The position numbers and the translations under genes are program-made. Of a DNA stretch of 24,358 nt, positions 23,202 through 24,358 are shown piece after piece. The notes beneath the pieces were generated by a model that was given only the letters and a program-made list of their open reading frames with translations, searched no databases and was not told the origin of the DNA. Numbering within the stretch: the first letter of the stretch is position 1; every line of letters starts with the position of its first letter. The stretch is from IMG/VR virus record IMGVR_UViG_3300017528_000498, positions 1 to 24,358 of that record; one strand, given 5' to 3'. Source of the DNA: a virus.

Positions 23202-24098
23202 ATGCCCAGCATAATGCTTCCTCCCAAGATCGATAGTCGTCATCCTTCTGAGTACTTTGTCAAGTACCTTTTAACCTTACCTCAGCCAGAAGCACAGGAT
23301 GACAATTGGATAAGAGCTGGAGTTAATAGTATTGGGTATCCTCCACCATCTGTCCCATACATATCGATATTACGTCAGGTTTTGCGCAACGATTTACCCG
23401 TGGATTATGATCCATTCAATAGATACAACCGGCAAACTACGAAGTTTTTGAGAAACCATGGAGTGTGGGCTCTCCATAATCCTGGAGAAGATACCAAAGA
23501 ATCTACTAGACTTCTCAATGAGCCCCCCATCCGGAAAGTGGTAGAACAGCTTTTGCTGGGGCGTCTAGAATCGAAAGAGATCGCTAGTCGTGTAAACAGT
23601 CGATTCAAAAGGTTCTACACCGCAGATACTATCTCTGATTACAGTCACTATTTTTGGAACTGTAGCTTAATGAAGACTAGTGACTGGGTGACCTTCTTTG
23701 ATATGTACGATCGCCCAGAGCAGTCCAAGAACTTGTCTATTGTCAATGGCGGTAGTGGAATGGCTCTACACATTGCTGGCTTTAAGCAAGAGATGGAGTC
23801 AAAAGAGATTCTTCGAGATATGCTAGAAGCCATCAACTTTGACTTCAAGGATTGGAAGAACTCTCCTCGCTCAATGGAACGTACTCGTGCCTATTCTATG
23901 CTTGCTAAGGCCGTTAAAGATATAGATGAGCGTATGTCCGAGTCCAGCACTGCTATTAGAGATCACCTTGCGCTATTCAAGAATTGGCAGATGGCTCATA
24001 ATCAACAGACAGTCAAAGGTATCGAAGACGTTGCTCCCAATGGAAATTTTAGTGATTCTGGGTTTGAGCTTAAAGAATTACCGGAGAAGGCTAAATGA
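23202..24098 (+). CDS. Hypothetical protein with possible helix-turn-helix
   Basis: 298 residues, all soluble. The region 113-155 (VEQLLLGRLESKEIASRV... to SHYFWN) has the spacing of a helix-turn-helix followed by a Tyr/Phe/Trp-rich helix, a pattern seen in small terminase subunits and other phage DNA-binding proteins. The C-terminal half is helical and charged (about 195-270). It begins nine bases after the peptidase stop with a weak ribosome site and ends in an ATGA overlap with the following gene. Inference: DNA packaging or DNA-binding factor. Not certain, since no homologue can be named from sequence alone. Confidence 0.72.
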   Translation: MPSIMLPPKIDSRHPSEYFVKYLLTLPQPEAQDDNWIRAGVNSIGYPPPSVPYISILRQVLRNDLPVDYDPFNRYNRQTTKFLRNHGVWALHNPGEDTKESTRLLNEPPIRKVVEQLLLGRLESKEIASRVNSRFKRFYTADTISDYSHYFWNCSLMKTSDWVTFFDMYDRPEQSKNLSIVNGGSGMALHIAGFKQEMESKEILRDMLEAINFDFKDWKNSPRSMERTRAYSMLAKAVKDIDERMSESSTAIRDHLALFKNWQMAHNQQTVKGIEDVAPNGNFSDSGFELKELPEKAK

Positions 24099-24358
24099 GC
24101 ATTCAAGAAACCCATAAATGGGCAAAAGAAAAAATGAGTCAATGGGAGGAGCTGTCTAAGGAAGTTGATAAAACTTGTAATATCCAATCTCTAAAAGAGA
24201 ATAAGTTCCGTAACGATTCCTTCTTCGGTGATGTAACTTCCAGAGACGGAGACCTATTCTTCCATTTTTTCCCTACTGATAACAGTAGATTTAACTTGCG
24301 TGCACAGAGTGATCAAAAGATTTGGATCTTCAATAGTGGGTTTGTTACCAGCCTAACA
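24095..24358 (+). CDS. Partial hypothetical protein, cut by right edge
   Basis: 88 codons are open to the last base, starting at an ATG that overlaps the previous stop. The start is charged and helical (KWAKEKMSQWEELSKEVDK), then a beta-like part rich in Phe and Asp (SFFGDVTSRDGDLFFHFF). There is no recognised family or motif in this piece. Its frame and the ATGA overlap support a real gene of the same operon. Function is not guessed. Confidence 0.65.
   Translation, partial: MSIQETHKWAKEKMSQWEELSKEVDKTCNIQSLKENKFRNDSFFGDVTSRDGDLFFHFFPTDNSRFNLRAQSDQKIWIFNSGFVTSLT

Noticed and set aside
1-24358. CRISPR arrays, tRNA or rRNA genes, attachment sites
   Set aside because: No regularly spaced repeats, cloverleaf-like segments or long direct repeats were noticed by eye; a program scan could still find a degenerate tRNA.

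Overview
The window is part of a tailed bacteriophage (Caudoviricetes) genome. The evidence is a portal protein, a baseplate/spike-like protein with an OB fold and a beta-helical tail, several large virion-like proteins of unknown family, start/stop-overlapping phage-style operons, and phage-carried nucleotide metabolism and DNA repair genes. Spike plus baseplate genes suggest a contractile-tailed phage. The Shine-Dalgarno sites are bacterial and strong, and the encoded RNA polymerase is of bacterial type, so the host is a bacterium. Nothing in the sequence identifies which one.

Layout: (1) 1-2141, minus strand: a proline-rich Cys-cluster protein, an SF2 helicase and a family-4-type Fe-S uracil-DNA glycosylase (cut by the window edge) form one tight operon read leftwards. 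(2) 2142-2292: a divergent control region with three small perfect inverted repeats. (3) 2293-7312, plus strand: four packed genes, two large hypothetical proteins, a Gly-rich membrane-like protein and a portal protein carrying a zinc ribbon, ending at a terminator. (4) 7396-10095: a complete adenosylcobalamin-dependent (class II) ribonucleotide reductase, closed by a long hairpin terminator that also serves the convergent minus-strand operon. (5) 10145-11736, minus strand: six small, mostly Cys-rich genes chained by ATGA-type overlaps. Two of them, 56 and 34 codons long, are easily missed. (6) 11737-11899: a divergent control region with a good sigma70-like promoter and a nested inverted repeat. 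(7) 11900-24358, plus strand: a giant RNA polymerase gene followed with almost no spacing by the spike/baseplate protein, a 663-residue probable virion protein, a C39-like cysteine peptidase with a membrane-like tail, a 298-residue hypothetical protein and a partial gene.

The outstanding feature is the 2453-codon gene at 11900-19261. It encodes bacterial-type RNA polymerase beta and beta' subunits as one continuous polypeptide. A 341-residue intein with a LAGLIDADG homing endonuclease is inserted immediately after the invariant active-site lysine of beta. After splicing the enzyme would be about 2112 residues. Catalytic and structural signatures of both subunits are present in order, the beta' N-terminal zinc ribbon is absent, and the rifampicin-pocket residues are replaced. 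No alpha, omega or sigma gene is visible here. Because the gene is joined to the tail/virion genes, the polymerase may be a late or even virion-packaged enzyme, but the host-like promoter before it argues that the host polymerase could start its transcription. These two readings are kept apart in the findings.
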